Positions 8,584 to 17,238 of a DNA stretch of 64,000 nucleotides are shown one piece after another. The DNA comes from Paenibacillus sp. FSL R5-0912 (GTDB taxonomy: Bacteria; Bacillota; Bacilli; Paenibacillales; Paenibacillaceae): positions 1,488,001 through 1,552,000 of the forward strand of contig NZ_CP009282.1 of NCBI RefSeq assembly GCF_000758605.1, read 5' to 3'. Under the pieces are notes generated by a model, which searched no databases, was not told where the DNA came from, and was given only the letters and a program-made list of their open reading frames with translations. Position 1 is the first letter of the stretch. Each line of letters begins with the position of its first letter. The translations under genes and the position numbers were made by a program.

Positions 8584-8774
8584 CCTGTTATGGGCCTGCA
8601 GCGTGTAAACCCCGCCTACAGGTAGCCCGCAAGCGAACCATCAACACCTGCAGGCTGTCTTCATAACGTGCAACGTGGTAGCAGAAGATATTCTGTACCG
8701 TCAGGTCTGAGAGCTTATGCAGACTAGGCAGCGTAAGCGGCATACCCTGGGGAGCCGGTTCAGCGGCGGGTCCG

Positions 8775-9104
8775 CTACGCGATCGGCGTCCCGTTCGGAA
8801 CCTGCTGCTCCGGAGCCAGCAGAATCACATCGCCTTCCTCCGGCACACCGCCCAGGACGAGCACTTCCGAGAGGAAGCCGGCAATCCGTCTGGGCGGGAA
8901 GTTCACGACAGCGGCAATCTGCCGGCCGATCAGCTCTTCCGGAGTGTAACGTTTGGTGATCTGCGCACTGGAGGCCTTAATGCCGAGTTCCCCTAAATCG
9001 ATCTGCAGCTTAATCGCCGGTTTGCGTGCCTCAGGAAAAGGCTCTGCGGACAGAATGGTTCCTATGCGCATATCTAGCTTCAAGAAATCTTCAATAGTAG
9101 CCAT
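8775..9104 (-). CDS. csaA: CsaA-like chaperone / tRNA-binding domain protein
   Basis: 109 residues forming a single OB-fold tRNA-binding domain. The sequence begins [20 protein letters not shown], then [25 protein letters not shown] and [18 protein letters not shown], which follow Bacillus CsaA closely. CsaA binds unfolded proteins and SecA and has been linked to secretion; a tRNA-binding activity has also been proposed. GGAGG precedes the ATG. It is transcribed alone and convergent with the dehydrogenase gene. Confidence 0.92.
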   Translation of the reverse strand: MATIEDFLKLDMRIGTILSAEPFPEARKPAIKLQIDLGELGIKASSAQITKRYTPEELIGRQIAAVVNFPPRRIAGFLSEVLVLGGVPEEGDVILLAPEQQVPNGTPIA

Positions 9105-9280
9105 GTCCCCGCCTCCTGTAGTGGATAAGTTGCTTCGAACCGGGAATAGACCTCTTGAGAAGCTATTCCATGCCCAGGGGCTATTTTAACCCTCAGAAAT
9201 GATGTAACATTATCATAAAACATATACTCTGAAAAGGCTACGCCATGCTCTGGCCTGGCTGGCCCGCAAGAGAGGGGAAG

Positions 9281-10129
9281 ATGTCCATGAAAGGAAAGAC
9301 CGTGCTTGTCACCGGTGCGAATTCCGGCATGGGACTGGCTACGACAGTGGAAATGGCCCGCAGAGGAGCCCATGTAATCATGGCCTGCCGCAGCCGCCAA
9401 CGCGGGGAGGAAGCTCTTGCAGAAGCGGTACGCCAGAGCGGCTCTGATCAAATCCGGCTGATGCTGTGCGATCTGGGTTCGTTCGCAAGCATTCGCGCTT
9501 TTGCAGAGGAATTCACGGCCGGCTATCCGGTGCTTGATGTTCTGATCAATAATGCTGGCGTAGTCGCCATCAGACGTGAGCTTACTTCAGACGGCTATGA
9601 GCAGGATTTGGGCGTGAATCATCTGGGTCATTTTCTGCTCACCATGTTGTTATTGGATAGACTGAAGCATGCTGAACAGGGCAGGATTGTGGTAGTGGCT
9701 TCAGGTGCCTACAAGATTGGCAAGCTGCATCTGGAGGATCATACGCTGTCACGCGGCTTCAATCCGGCTAAGGCTTACGCCCGTTCCAAACTGGCCAACA
9801 TCCTGTTTACCCGGGAGCTTGCTGCTCAACTGAAGGGCACAAGGGTTACTGTGAACTGTGTGCATCCGGGAGCGGTGGGAACGAGCATCGGAGTGAACCG
9901 GGAGACAGGCTTTGGGCGCTCGCTGCTGAAGCTGCTGTCCTACTTCTTCCTGACTCCTGAGAAAGGTGCGGACACGGCCATTTATCTGGCGGCTGCGCCG
10001 GAGCTGAGCGAAGTAAGCGGGCAATATTATTACCGCCGCGAGATCAAGGAATTATCGCCAAGGGCAAAGAATACAGAAGAAGCCGCACGGCTGTGGAAGT
10101 GGAGTCTGGAGCAGACAGGGCTGAACTAG
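9281..10129 (+). CDS. Short-chain dehydrogenase/reductase
   Basis: 282 residues from MSMKGKTVLVTG (ATG at 9281, preceded by AGAGGGGAAG); an upstream ATG at 9245 lacks a ribosome site. Classical SDR Rossmann fold: TGANSGMG nucleotide-binding loop at residues about 10-17, NNAG near 88-91, and the active-site YARSK (Tyr-X3-Lys) near 165-169. The AYARSKLANILFTREL and VHPGAVGTSI segments resemble retinol dehydrogenase-like (RDH11-14/WWOX) SDRs. Substrate unknown; NADP(H) use is suggested by CRSRQRG after beta-2. Confidence 0.9.
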   Translation: MSMKGKTVLVTGANSGMGLATTVEMARRGAHVIMACRSRQRGEEALAEAVRQSGSDQIRLMLCDLGSFASIRAFAEEFTAGYPVLDVLINNAGVVAIRRELTSDGYEQDLGVNHLGHFLLTMLLLDRLKHAEQGRIVVVASGAYKIGKLHLEDHTLSRGFNPAKAYARSKLANILFTRELAAQLKGTRVTVNCVHPGAVGTSIGVNRETGFGRSLLKLLSYFFLTPEKGADTAIYLAAAPELSEVSGQYYYRREIKELSPRAKNTEEAARLWKWSLEQTGLN

Positions 10130-10285
10130 CCTCGTTTTCCGCAATGCAATGAAACTAGTGGACAGACGTCAACTGATTATAAGGATCTCTGTAAATGCTT
10201 TTGAACAACCATTTTGGATTCGGGCCGATATGATGAGGGGAATGTTGTTCACATATCACATACAACTTCTAGGAGGAATCATAGC

Positions 10286-10789
10286 ATGGATTGGAAAGGT
10301 TACAGTATAGAGGATGCGGCAATTGAGGATTTGGGAGCGATTGTGGAGATTTATAACACGACGGTTGCCGGAAGAATGGTGACAGCGGATCTTACGCCGG
10401 TGGCCGTGGAGGATAGAGTAGAGTGGTTCCATGAGCATAAAAGTCATCACCGTCCGCTCTGGGTCCTGCGGCAAGGCGGCGAAATTGCAGCCTGGTTCAG
10501 CTTTCAGTCATTCTATGGGCGTCCGGCCTATAATGGAACGGCAGAGATCAGCGTGTATGTAAGTGAAAAATTCCGCGGCAGCGGCGCCGGAAGTATCCTG
10601 CTGACCAAGGCGCTTGAGGAATGTCCGCGACTTGGTCTGCAGAACTTGGTAGGCTTTGTGTTTGGCCATAATGAGCCAAGTCTTGCGCTGCTGCGGAAGT
10701 TTGGTTTCGGACAATGGGGCCTGCTGCCGGGTGTCGCCGTGCTGGACGGCATTCCGCGTGACCTTGTTATCGTAGGCCGCAAGCTGTAA
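10286..10789 (+). CDS. GNAT N-acetyltransferase (phosphinothricin acetyltransferase-like)
   Basis: 167 residues from the ATG at 10286 (AGGAGG 9 nt upstream). The N-terminus [20 protein letters not shown] and the acetyl-CoA loop [14 protein letters not shown] (about residues 92-105) are typical of the Pat/MnaT branch of the GNAT superfamily. Late [13 protein letters not shown] is the usual beta-bulge and alpha-4 region. Members acetylate amino-acid analogues such as phosphinothricin or methionine sulfoximine/sulfone; the actual substrate here is unknown. It stands alone between the SDR gene and a convergent HxlR regulator. Confidence 0.88.
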   Translation: MDWKGYSIEDAAIEDLGAIVEIYNTTVAGRMVTADLTPVAVEDRVEWFHEHKSHHRPLWVLRQGGEIAAWFSFQSFYGRPAYNGTAEISVYVSEKFRGSGAGSILLTKALEECPRLGLQNLVGFVFGHNEPSLALLRKFGFGQWGLLPGVAVLDGIPRDLVIVGRKL

Positions 10790-10826
10790 ATTTATATAAG
10801 GCTTTCGCAGAAACAGTGTGTGAAAC

Positions 10827-11174
10827 TTATTGCGGAGGAGCAGCTGAAGCAGACCGGCATTCCTCTTCTGTAATCCAGTCTTCCGACCATACCTGCAAAT
10901 CACGGATGACGGATTCCAAGGCCCGGCCCTTGTCAGTTAACGAATACTGGATTCTTACAGGCGTTTCGGGAAAAACCTCGCGCAGGACGATGCCCTCCTG
11001 CTCCAGTTCCTTCAGCCGCTCGGACAAAAGCCTGCCGCTGACCGGCAGCGAAGCTTCAATGGCGCCGAAGCGCTGGGGACCTTGCAGAAGCTGATAGATG
11101 ATTAAGCCCGTCCAACGTCTGCCGATAATATCCATGCTTTTTTGTAACCTTGGACATAACTCTGTGGATTTCAT
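10827..11174 (-). CDS. HxlR family transcriptional regulator
   Basis: 115 residues from ATG at 11174 (AGAGGTGAG upstream); a GTG 9 nt further up is possible but overlaps that ribosome site. It is a winged helix-turn-helix protein with the HxlR signature: CPRLQKSMDIIGRRWTGLII at the N-terminus (single conserved Cys), LLQGPQRFGAIEASLP and SGRLLSERLKELEQEGIV recognition region, and VRIQYSLTDKGRAL wing. HxlR proteins often sense thiol-reactive compounds via the N-terminal Cys and control a nearby oxidoreductase; the SDR gene is a possible but unproven target. TATAAT lies just upstream of the start. Confidence 0.9.
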   Translation of the reverse strand: MKSTELCPRLQKSMDIIGRRWTGLIIYQLLQGPQRFGAIEASLPVSGRLLSERLKELEQEGIVLREVFPETPVRIQYSLTDKGRALESVIRDLQVWSEDWITEEECRSASAAPPQ

Positions 11175-11264
11175 TAGGCTCACCTCTTACTGTACATTAT
11201 AAACGAAAAGACCTATAACTAAAACAAATTTGAACTATTTGCACTACTTGAAAGGATGATTCCC

Positions 11265-11525
11265 TTGGCTAAAAAGAAGAAGATAACCCCGGCTCCGCGG
11301 CCTGCGGCGACCGATGCTCAGGCAACACTCAAAGACCTGCTCAGCCGAGAGGTGCTGGACAAGCTGAAGGCGCAGTCCGATGCGCTCAAAGCCGAAGAGC
11401 AAGGCAAGAAAGACGCCGCCCTCAAGGAAGCGGAGGACAAACGCAAGGCAGAGCAGAAACGTCTGGAGAATGATTTCGGCCACCTGCTGGAGAACAGCAA
11501 TCAGGACTGGTCGAAATTTAAATAA
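11265..11525 (+). CDS. YqkE-like small charged protein (DUF3886)
   Basis: 86 residues, extremely Lys/Glu/Ala rich. The TTG at 11265 (MAKKKKITP) is preferred since AAAGG ends 9 nt upstream; the ATG at 11256 touches the AAAGG. The centre (ALKAEEQGKKDAALKEAEDK) is a predicted helix or coiled coil, and the end (FGHLLENSNQDWSKFK) is conserved in Bacillus YqkE. Function is unknown. It is followed by a promoter at 11549, so it forms its own unit. Confidence 0.8.
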   Translation: MAKKKKITPAPRPAATDAQATLKDLLSREVLDKLKAQSDALKAEEQGKKDAALKEAEDKRKAEQKRLENDFGHLLENSNQDWSKFK

Positions 11526-11548
11526 AACAAACTTTACCAGTATCAGGG

Positions 11549-11578
11549 TTGACAATCTGCAGCAGCGCCCTATATTAT
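11549..11578 (+). promoter_or_regulatory. SigA-type promoter ahead of the rtcB leader
   Basis: TTGACA (11549-11554) and TATATT (11571-11576) are separated by 16 nt; TATTAT two bases further gives 18. Transcription would start near 11584 and read a 20-codon ORF and then three hairpins. Confidence 0.75.
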
Positions 11579-11607
11579 TGGGTTTATCATTTAGAGAAGG
11601 GAGGCCG

Positions 11608-11670
11608 ATGGGTCATGATTGGAACAAATGGTTTGAGAACGCCGCACAGTCACATTACAACCGCATATGA
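11608..11670 (+). CDS. Candidate 20-residue leader peptide / small protein
   Basis: ATG at 11608 follows a strong AAGGGAGG with good spacing and reads MGHDWNKWFE... to TGA at 11668. It sits directly behind a promoter and in front of three hairpins, the last a terminator, with rtcB beyond. It has two Trp, three Asn and two His in 20 codons and no hydrophobic helix, so it is not a membrane peptide. I do not recognise it. It could be a leader peptide controlling readthrough into rtcB or an independent small protein. Confidence 0.5.
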   Translation: MGHDWNKWFENAAQSHYNRI

Positions 11671-11700
11671 ACAATCTGATCTCATCGCCTTCGTCCGGAA

Positions 11701-11820
11701 GACATAATGCGCAGCGTGCTTATTATGTCACAACTGCATACGGGTGTCCCAGCTTGAATTCGAAGCTGCACCCAGCGCTCCGGGAGCCGCATGATCAGAA
11801 CTGATCTGCGGCTCTTTTTG
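11701..11820 (+). terminator. Three-hairpin leader ending in an intrinsic terminator, upstream of rtcB
   Basis: Hairpin 1: GACATAAT/ATTATGTC (11701-11729). Hairpin 2: GGGTG...AGCTT/AAGCT.CACCC (11742-11773). Hairpin 3: AGCCGCA.GATCAG with CTGATCTGCGGCT then CTTTTTG (11785-11820), a textbook intrinsic terminator. Together with the promoter at 11549 this defines a transcript of about 235 nt that ends before rtcB unless termination is relieved. Confidence 0.75.
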
Positions 11821-11862
11821 TGTACCACAAAACTGGGATTTATCTTACCAACCTGAGAGGAA

Positions 11863-13323
11863 ATGAAAACATTTATGAATAGCATGAAGCAGCAAGCGGG
11901 GGAGATATCCCGCTACAAACATGAGGTAGCCCTTCCGGGCGGCGACCTCAGGGTATATGCCAGCGAGCAATTATTTGGCTCACTTGATTACAAGGTCCTG
12001 GAAATGGCTAATAACAATCTGCAAATCCCGAATATAGAATATATGAGCTACACCCCGGATGTGCATGTAGGCGTCGGAACCTGCATCGGGACCACGGCGG
12101 TCTGGGATGCCGCGTCAGGCTATGTATCGCCGTCCATTGTGGGCAGCGATATCGGCTGCGGCATGCGCGTGCATCTGACTAACCTGCATATGGATGATCT
12201 GCGTGAAGTGAAGCTGCGCCGGAAGCTGGTCCGCAGGATAGAGGCTTATCTGCCGATGGAGGCCCAGCAGCGCGGCCATTACAGCGATATCCGGCTGGAG
12301 AATATCGTCCGCAAAGGGCTGCACGGCCTGCCGAACAAATATATTCCGGACAGCTACACGCCGAAGAAGTCGAGTGCGCTGTCCCATGTGGAGATCAGCA
12401 AGCTTGCCTTCGATGACGAGATTCTGAATGAGCTGCCGGATATGGCCTGGCACCGGGGTCACCGCCAGCTCGGCACCCTTGGCGGCGGCAACCATTTCGT
12501 CGAGATTCAAGCGATTGAGATTGCTGAAGAGCAGCGGCAAGTGGCTGAAGCGTGGGGCCTGAAGGACGGGCAGCTTGCCGTGATGATCCATTCCGGCTCC
12601 CGGGCCTGGGGAGGTATGGTCAATCAGTTCTGTACCCCGGCCTTCGCCAAGGTCATGGGCCAGCTTGGACTGGGCAGCGCCGACCCGCGCCTGATCTATG
12701 CGCCTCTGGCACATCCGCAGGCCCAGCGCTATGTTAATCTGATGTACTCGGCGCTGAACTATGCGGTAGTGAACCGCCATCTGATCGCTTATGGTGTACG
12801 TGAGGGCTTCCGTGACGTCTTCGGCACGAAATGCGAGCTGCGGACCCTCTATGATCTGATGCACAATTATGCCTGGAAAGAGGAGACCTCCTCCGGCACC
12901 AAGTTCGTACACCGCAAAGGGGCGACGCGCGCCCTGCCGGCCGGACATCCGGATAATCCGTCAGCCTATGCGGCGACCGGGCATCCGGCGCTGATTCCCG
13001 GCTCGATGGGCACCGCTTCCTACATCATGGTCGGCCAGCCCGGAGGAGAAGAGAATTATTATTCGATCTGCCATGGAGCCGGACGCATCCGCTCCCGCTC
13101 GGCAACGAAGCGGCTGGTGTCTGTCCATGAATTCTCCCAGTCGATGAAGGTGGGGACGGCAGACGAGATTGTAGTGAATCAGCATTCCCTGGAATCTATC
13201 ATTGACGAATCTCCCCAGGCCTATAAGAATGTAGATGAGATTATAGAAAGCGTTACGGGCGCCGGCCTGGCTGCTGTTGTGGCCAAATGCAAGCCGCTCG
13301 CAGCGATAAAGGGGACGAAATAG
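11863..13323 (+). CDS. rtcB: RtcB family RNA ligase
   Basis: 486 residues. RtcB joins 2',3'-cyclic phosphate (or 3'-phosphate) RNA ends to 5'-OH ends using GTP and Mn2+. Metal-site motifs are present: [11 protein letters not shown] (D66, H68, C74), GSDIGCGM (94-101), [11 protein letters not shown] and HSGSRAWGG. The guanylylated His is expected at H404 in CHGAGR, equivalent to His337 of E. coli RtcB. All key residues seem intact. The GAGAGG before the ATG is close (2-3 nt), so ATG at 11875 is an alternative start. The next gene, an AAA+ ATPase, begins 1 nt after the stop. No rtcA, rtcR or archease is visible. Confidence 0.92.
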   Translation: MKTFMNSMKQQAGEISRYKHEVALPGGDLRVYASEQLFGSLDYKVLEMANNNLQIPNIEYMSYTPDVHVGVGTCIGTTAVWDAASGYVSPSIVGSDIGCGMRVHLTNLHMDDLREVKLRRKLVRRIEAYLPMEAQQRGHYSDIRLENIVRKGLHGLPNKYIPDSYTPKKSSALSHVEISKLAFDDEILNELPDMAWHRGHRQLGTLGGGNHFVEIQAIEIAEEQRQVAEAWGLKDGQLAVMIHSGSRAWGGMVNQFCTPAFAKVMGQLGLGSADPRLIYAPLAHPQAQRYVNLMYSALNYAVVNRHLIAYGVREGFRDVFGTKCELRTLYDLMHNYAWKEETSSGTKFVHRKGATRALPAGHPDNPSAYAATGHPALIPGSMGTASYIMVGQPGGEENYYSICHGAGRIRSRSATKRLVSVHEFSQSMKVGTADEIVVNQHSLESIIDESPQAYKNVDEIIESVTGAGLAAVVAKCKPLAAIKGTK

Positions 13324-13324
13324 G

Positions 13325-14611
13325 ATGGAGCAGGAGATTAAGAAGCCTACTGTAATCTACGAGTACGATGAAGACAGAGCCGGAATCATCAAAGGTTATG
13401 ATGTGTACGCACGCCTGGTTGACGGCATACTTGAAGCGCTCTACATCCGCTACGGCGTCCGTTATGAGCTGTATGCGAGCGATGACCCCAACAGTGAATA
13501 CTGGAAGCTGCTGGAGAATGATGTGCAGAGTGGAAATGCCGGGGTGGAGCATGTGGCGCGGATTTTTGACCGCCTGGAGGACCGGACGTTTGTGTATGAC
13601 GATGATAAAGAGCAGCCGGAATACAATATCCATCTCTCGATCCGCAATAATGTGCTGGCGTATCCTGCCATGGGCATTGCTCTGGCGCGGGTGCCGGTGT
13701 TCCAGGAGAACGGCATCAACTTTCAGGACTATGTGTTCGCGGCATCTGACGCGCAGCTGCAGTTCTTCCTGGCCAATGTGCGTACCCGGCAGCGGGAGCA
13801 GAACATCAATAAGGTGACGGTGTTCACTGACCGGCGCAATGGAATCTTCCGTGACGATGAACCCATCACCCGCTCTGTCGGGCGTGAGGAGGTCGTGCTG
13901 GACGCGGGGATCAAGAAAGAAATCTACCGTTCGCTCGACCAGTTTTTTGATTCGGACCGCAGCTTCTACGTCACTTACGATATCCCGTACAAGCGGGGCA
14001 TTCTGCTCTACGGCCATCCGGGCAACGGCAAGACTACGCTCGTCAAATCGATCGCCGGAAGTGTACCGGGACCTGTGATCTACTGGCAGATTACCGAATA
14101 TACGAGCAGCGAGTCAGTGAATGAGGTGTTCGAGGCTGCGGCCCGGCTGGCGCCGATGGTACTGGTGATTGAGGACATCGATTCCATGCCGCAGGAGGTC
14201 CGCTCCTTTTTCCTCAACACGCTGGACGGGGCTACTTCGAAGGAAGGCATCTTCCTGATCGGCACCACCAATTATCCGGAGAAAATCGACCCGGGTCTCA
14301 TGAACCGCGCCGGGCGCTTCGACCGGGCTTATGAGATCAAGATGCCAAATGAGGCGCTGCGCCTCGAATATCTGCAGCTACGCGGGTTCTCCGCCTTCGC
14401 AGGTGAAGAGGGTACGGCCACCGCTGCGCGCCTGACAGGAGATTTCTCCCTGACTCAGCTTGGCGAGCTATATGTCAGTGCGGCGCTGGAATGGCATGAG
14501 AATGGCATGGCAGATGTCGAGTCTCTGGTGCGCGGCATGCGCGGCGAACTGGACAAGGGGCGCAAACGGGAATGGATGAAGGATGCTTCGTCCAGTATCG
14601 GATTTTATTAA
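13325..14611 (+). CDS. Bcs1-like AAA+ ATPase paired with RtcB
   Basis: 428 residues. The first 200 or so are an unrecognised N-domain with no predicted membrane helix. The AAA+ core follows: Walker [10 protein letters not shown] from residue 230, Walker [13 protein letters not shown] near 280-287, sensor 1 GTTN, and an arginine-finger region [30 protein letters not shown] and the IEDID Walker B resemble Bcs1-type ATPases, which remodel or translocate folded proteins. The start is 1 nt after the rtcB stop, so expression is tightly coupled and a role in RtcB activity or substrate handling is inferred. I know of no established function for this pair. Confidence 0.85.
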   Translation: MEQEIKKPTVIYEYDEDRAGIIKGYDVYARLVDGILEALYIRYGVRYELYASDDPNSEYWKLLENDVQSGNAGVEHVARIFDRLEDRTFVYDDDKEQPEYNIHLSIRNNVLAYPAMGIALARVPVFQENGINFQDYVFAASDAQLQFFLANVRTRQREQNINKVTVFTDRRNGIFRDDEPITRSVGREEVVLDAGIKKEIYRSLDQFFDSDRSFYVTYDIPYKRGILLYGHPGNGKTTLVKSIAGSVPGPVIYWQITEYTSSESVNEVFEAAARLAPMVLVIEDIDSMPQEVRSFFLNTLDGATSKEGIFLIGTTNYPEKIDPGLMNRAGRFDRAYEIKMPNEALRLEYLQLRGFSAFAGEEGTATAARLTGDFSLTQLGELYVSAALEWHENGMADVESLVRGMRGELDKGRKREWMKDASSSIGFY

Positions 14612-14732
14612 GTATGTGAGAAGCGACTGTAAAGGGAAGATTTGGGGAGCCGGGAGGCTCCCTTTTTGCGTAGGGATGAAGATAAATCTGCTATAGTAAG
14701 ATGGATGATTCCGGAAATATATGGCTGGAAGC

Positions 14733-14758
14733 TGTAACTTTTGGCGTTCTCATACGTG
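14733..14758 (+). promoter_or_regulatory. Candidate ECF-type promoter of the sigma/anti-sigma operon
   Basis: TGTAAC (14733-14738) and CGTG (14755-14758) are separated by 16 nt, which fits ECF sigma promoters (AAC in the -35, CGT in the -10). It lies just upstream of the ribosome site of the ECF sigma gene, as expected for autoregulation. Confidence 0.5.
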
Positions 14759-14779
14759 GATGGATTAAGGGGGGAGGAG

Positions 14780-15283
14780 ATGGAGCCGAATTCGCTGGAT
14801 GAGGTATACGAAAATTATGTTACGGACATCTACCGCTATCTGCGCTCCCTCTGCCAGGACCACCATGCGGCCGAAGATTTGATGCAGGAGACCTTTTACC
14901 GCGCTTATCTGTATTTGGAGGATTGCCGGGAAGATAAGATTAAGCCGTGGCTGTTCCGCGTGGCTTACAATGCTTTTGTAGATTATAAGCGCAAGGAGAA
15001 GCGGAGTGTGTCCAAGGAAGCCGGTTATTTCAGCGGTTTGGCTCATCCTGACACAACAGAGGGGACTTTGCTGCGTCAGGAACGCTGGGCGGAAGCGGCC
15101 TTGGCGCTCAATCTGCTGCCGGAAGGACAGCGCCATGCGCTGCTGCTGCATGATTATCACGGGCTGAGTTACAAAGAAGCCGCAGTCGTTATGGATGTGG
15201 GCCTGTCCCAATACAAGATACTGGTATTCCGCGCCAGGCAGAAGCTTCGTGAGGCGGAGCGGAGGAGGAATGAGCATGAGTGA
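14780..15283 (+). CDS. ECF subfamily RNA polymerase sigma factor
   Basis: 167 residues from MEPNSLDEVYENYVTDIYRY (ATG at 14780, preceded by GGGGGGAGG). Region 2 is clear: YLRSLCQDHHAAEDLMQETFYRAY and KIKPWLFRVAYNAFVDYKRK (2.4). Region 4 is LLPEGQRHALLLHDYHGLSYKEAAVVMDV...LVFRARQKLR. It redirects RNA polymerase to a stress regulon held in check by the membrane anti-sigma protein encoded next, whose start overlaps this stop by 8 nt. The class of signal is unknown. Confidence 0.93.
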   Translation: MEPNSLDEVYENYVTDIYRYLRSLCQDHHAAEDLMQETFYRAYLYLEDCREDKIKPWLFRVAYNAFVDYKRKEKRSVSKEAGYFSGLAHPDTTEGTLLRQERWAEAALALNLLPEGQRHALLLHDYHGLSYKEAAVVMDVGLSQYKILVFRARQKLREAERRRNEHE

Positions 15284-16481
15284 GGAATTCAAGGAGAAGC
15301 TGCGCCAATACAGCGAAGGCACACTTCCGGAGGAAGAGCGTGAGGAGCTGGAGAGTGAGCTGGCGAAGCTTGAAGCATATCAGCTGTATCTGGAGGAGCA
15401 GATGGAGCGGGAGGAGCAGACCAGCGAACGGTGGATCAAGACTGACCCAGAAGGAAGCGCACCTACAGGGCTTAAGAAGACCAAGAGGAAGGCCAAGCGA
15501 AGAGAGAAGTCTATTATCCGGCGCGGCAAATGGAAAGCACGAATCACCAATACGTTTACTGTTTTTTCTGCGTTTCTGATCTTTACGGTCATCAGCAGCA
15601 TCATTACTGCGGTCTTCTACAGCACTGGAGACCGTGGTGACACTTACAAGGATGTGGTGACATCGGCGATTGCCGTTACCCGTCCCAATACAACGGTGAG
15701 GCTTTCATCGAACGCACATTATTTTTTCCGACTGGAGTTAACCGGGAATCTGCTGAGGCAGGTGGGCAGCGAGAGCATTCAGGTGGGCAACTATACCCAG
15801 AATCTCTTTCTGGGAAGGGCGAATCTTGGGGAGTTTAACTGGATGGATGAGCAGAATGCGGCTACTTATGTATTCTATTATCCGTCTGCGAAGGGCACTG
15901 CCGGGAGAGGGGACAACAGCGATCAGTGGAAGAAGCTGGAGAAGCTTCCTGAAGGTACGGTGGCCGAGGCGTATCTGTCGCTGGACCATTTGTATACCAC
16001 AGATGAGCTGCTCAAGCAATTGGAACCGCTGAACCTTCTGCCTGTCTGGTTCGGTGCAGATACTGGACCTTCAACAAGAGACGATGTGGTCAGATATCCG
16101 CTGGGCTTTCCCTACCAGCCCATCTGGCATGAGGATGATATGAAGAAATCCGAAGTCACTACTACCAAGACAGGCTGGTTCAGCTCGGTATCCTCCTATA
16201 GCAGCGTATCGCCTTCCGTTGAAGCGTACGGGAGCGGCGCGCTGCGGGATGCCAATTTCATCAAGACCCTTAAGCTGTTGCAGCAGCATCAGACACTTGC
16301 GGGCAGAGCGGTGTATATTGACCAGCTTGACACCTCTCTGGCCTATCTGGAGCAGAACGGGGTTAAGCTCTATGGAGCCGTTGTCACCGGGCCGGTCAAG
16401 GAACTGCTGAAGCTGCGCGAGGCCTCCTGGGTCAGCTATATGCGGGTGGGTGAAGTCCGGCTGTGGAACTGGCGGGAATAA
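15276..16481 (+). CDS. Membrane-anchored anti-sigma factor (sigma factor regulator N/C domains)
   Basis: 401 residues starting at ATG 15276, 7 nt after GGAGG; it overlaps the sigma gene by 8 nt, which implies translational coupling. The cytoplasmic N-terminus (about 1-95) is acidic, then basic (KKTKRKAKRREKS). One TM helix lies about 106-130 (FTVFSAFLIFTVISSIITAVF). The extracellular part of about 270 residues has two subregions matching the sigma-factor-regulator N- and C-terminal families (TRPNTTVRLSSNAHYFFRLELTG; late TLAGRAVYIDQLDTSLAYL and YGAVVTGPVKELLKL). It sequesters the sigma factor until an envelope signal arrives. Confidence 0.85.
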   Translation: MSEEFKEKLRQYSEGTLPEEEREELESELAKLEAYQLYLEEQMEREEQTSERWIKTDPEGSAPTGLKKTKRKAKRREKSIIRRGKWKARITNTFTVFSAFLIFTVISSIITAVFYSTGDRGDTYKDVVTSAIAVTRPNTTVRLSSNAHYFFRLELTGNLLRQVGSESIQVGNYTQNLFLGRANLGEFNWMDEQNAATYVFYYPSAKGTAGRGDNSDQWKKLEKLPEGTVAEAYLSLDHLYTTDELLKQLEPLNLLPVWFGADTGPSTRDDVVRYPLGFPYQPIWHEDDMKKSEVTTTKTGWFSSVSSYSSVSPSVEAYGSGALRDANFIKTLKLLQQHQTLAGRAVYIDQLDTSLAYLEQNGVKLYGAVVTGPVKELLKLREASWVSYMRVGEVRLWNWRE

Positions 16482-16561
16482 GGCTTAGGCCGGGCGCGGC
16501 TTGCTTCTAAGTTCGCCAAACCGTACAATTATAAGTACGTAAACTTGAGAAGGTTGATGTG

Positions 16562-16606
16562 AAATGGCTGAGGAACGTTGTTTACAGCGTTTCTCAGCTA
16601 TTTTAC
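16562..16606 (+). terminator. Terminator after the sigma operon
   Basis: AAATGGCTGAGGAACG and GCGTTTCTCAGCTATTT form a long stem with a 9-nt loop, followed by TACTT. It lies between the anti-sigma gene and the phosphodiesterase gene. Confidence 0.7.
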
Positions 16607-16702
16607 TTCCAGTATCTCGGGTCATCTTTGAACACTTGGAATTAGGATGGAAATTTACCGGGGTGCCGGCAGGAGGACTATAAGAATTAGGAGCTGAAGC
16701 AG

Positions 16703-17209
16703 ATGAAGATTGGAGTAGTATCGGATACACATCTCTCAAGCAGGGCCAAGGGACTGCCCTCCGTGCTTATGAAAGAATTCAGCAAGGTGGATATGATTCT
16801 GCATCTGGGCGATTGGGTATCGCTGGAGATCTACGATCTGCTGGCCGGGCTTGCTCCGGTAGAGGGAATTGCCGGCAATAACGATGGATATGAGATCATT
16901 CAGCGCTTCGGCGAGAGCAAGATCGTTACGCTGGAGGGCATGCGTATAGGAATGATTCACGGACATGCGCCGTATTCCCGCAAGGGGACGGATGGAAATG
17001 CGCTGCTGGCCTTTGAAGGCCAGGAGGTGGACTGTATTCTCTTCGGCCATTCCCATCAGCCGCTGATGCGCCGGGAGAACGGTATTCTGCTGTTCAACCC
17101 CGGATCACCTACGGACAAGCGCCGGGAGAAGCAGTATTCCTTCGGCCTGATGGACATTGAAGACGGTAAAATCACGGCCCGTCATGTCTTTTATGACTCC
17201 AAGGAATAA
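16703..17209 (+). CDS. YfcE/MJ0936-type metallophosphodiesterase
   Basis: 168 residues, calcineurin-like fold. All metal-binding blocks are visible: SDTHLSS (D8, H10), HLGDWVS (D), AGNNDGYE (GNxD variant), IHGHAP and FGHSHQPLM. The compact length matches YfcE/MJ0936 phosphodiesterases, which hydrolyse bis-pNPP-like substrates; the physiological substrate is unclear. It is followed closely by an acetyltransferase and a HAD phosphatase gene on the same strand, a probable three-gene unit. In many Firmicutes a relative (YsnB) follows rph/rdgB, which is not the case here. Confidence 0.92.
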   Translation: MKIGVVSDTHLSSRAKGLPSVLMKEFSKVDMILHLGDWVSLEIYDLLAGLAPVEGIAGNNDGYEIIQRFGESKIVTLEGMRIGMIHGHAPYSRKGTDGNALLAFEGQEVDCILFGHSHQPLMRRENGILLFNPGSPTDKRREKQYSFGLMDIEDGKITARHVFYDSKE

Positions 17210-17238
17210 AGGAAGCAGGGGAGAAGGAGGGAAGAGCT

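Larger units (their letters stand above)
8209..8774. other. Long repeat-bearing intergenic region
   Basis: About 565 nt with no convincing ORF. It holds three copies of the GACTCAG/CTGAGTC heptamer (near 8358, 8424 and 8472, the first on the opposite strand), embedded in sequence that looks like a dispersed intergenic repeat; a tandem 8-mer block (8491-8530); and a long terminator hairpin (8539-8583). CCTGCAG motifs at about 8593 and 8649 bracket a short imperfect repeat. Confidence 0.5.

Noticed and set aside
12115..12948. 277-codon open frame on the minus strand opposite rtcB
   Set aside because: Shadow of a GC-rich coding gene; no ribosome site and no recognisable domain, whereas rtcB has all catalytic motifs.
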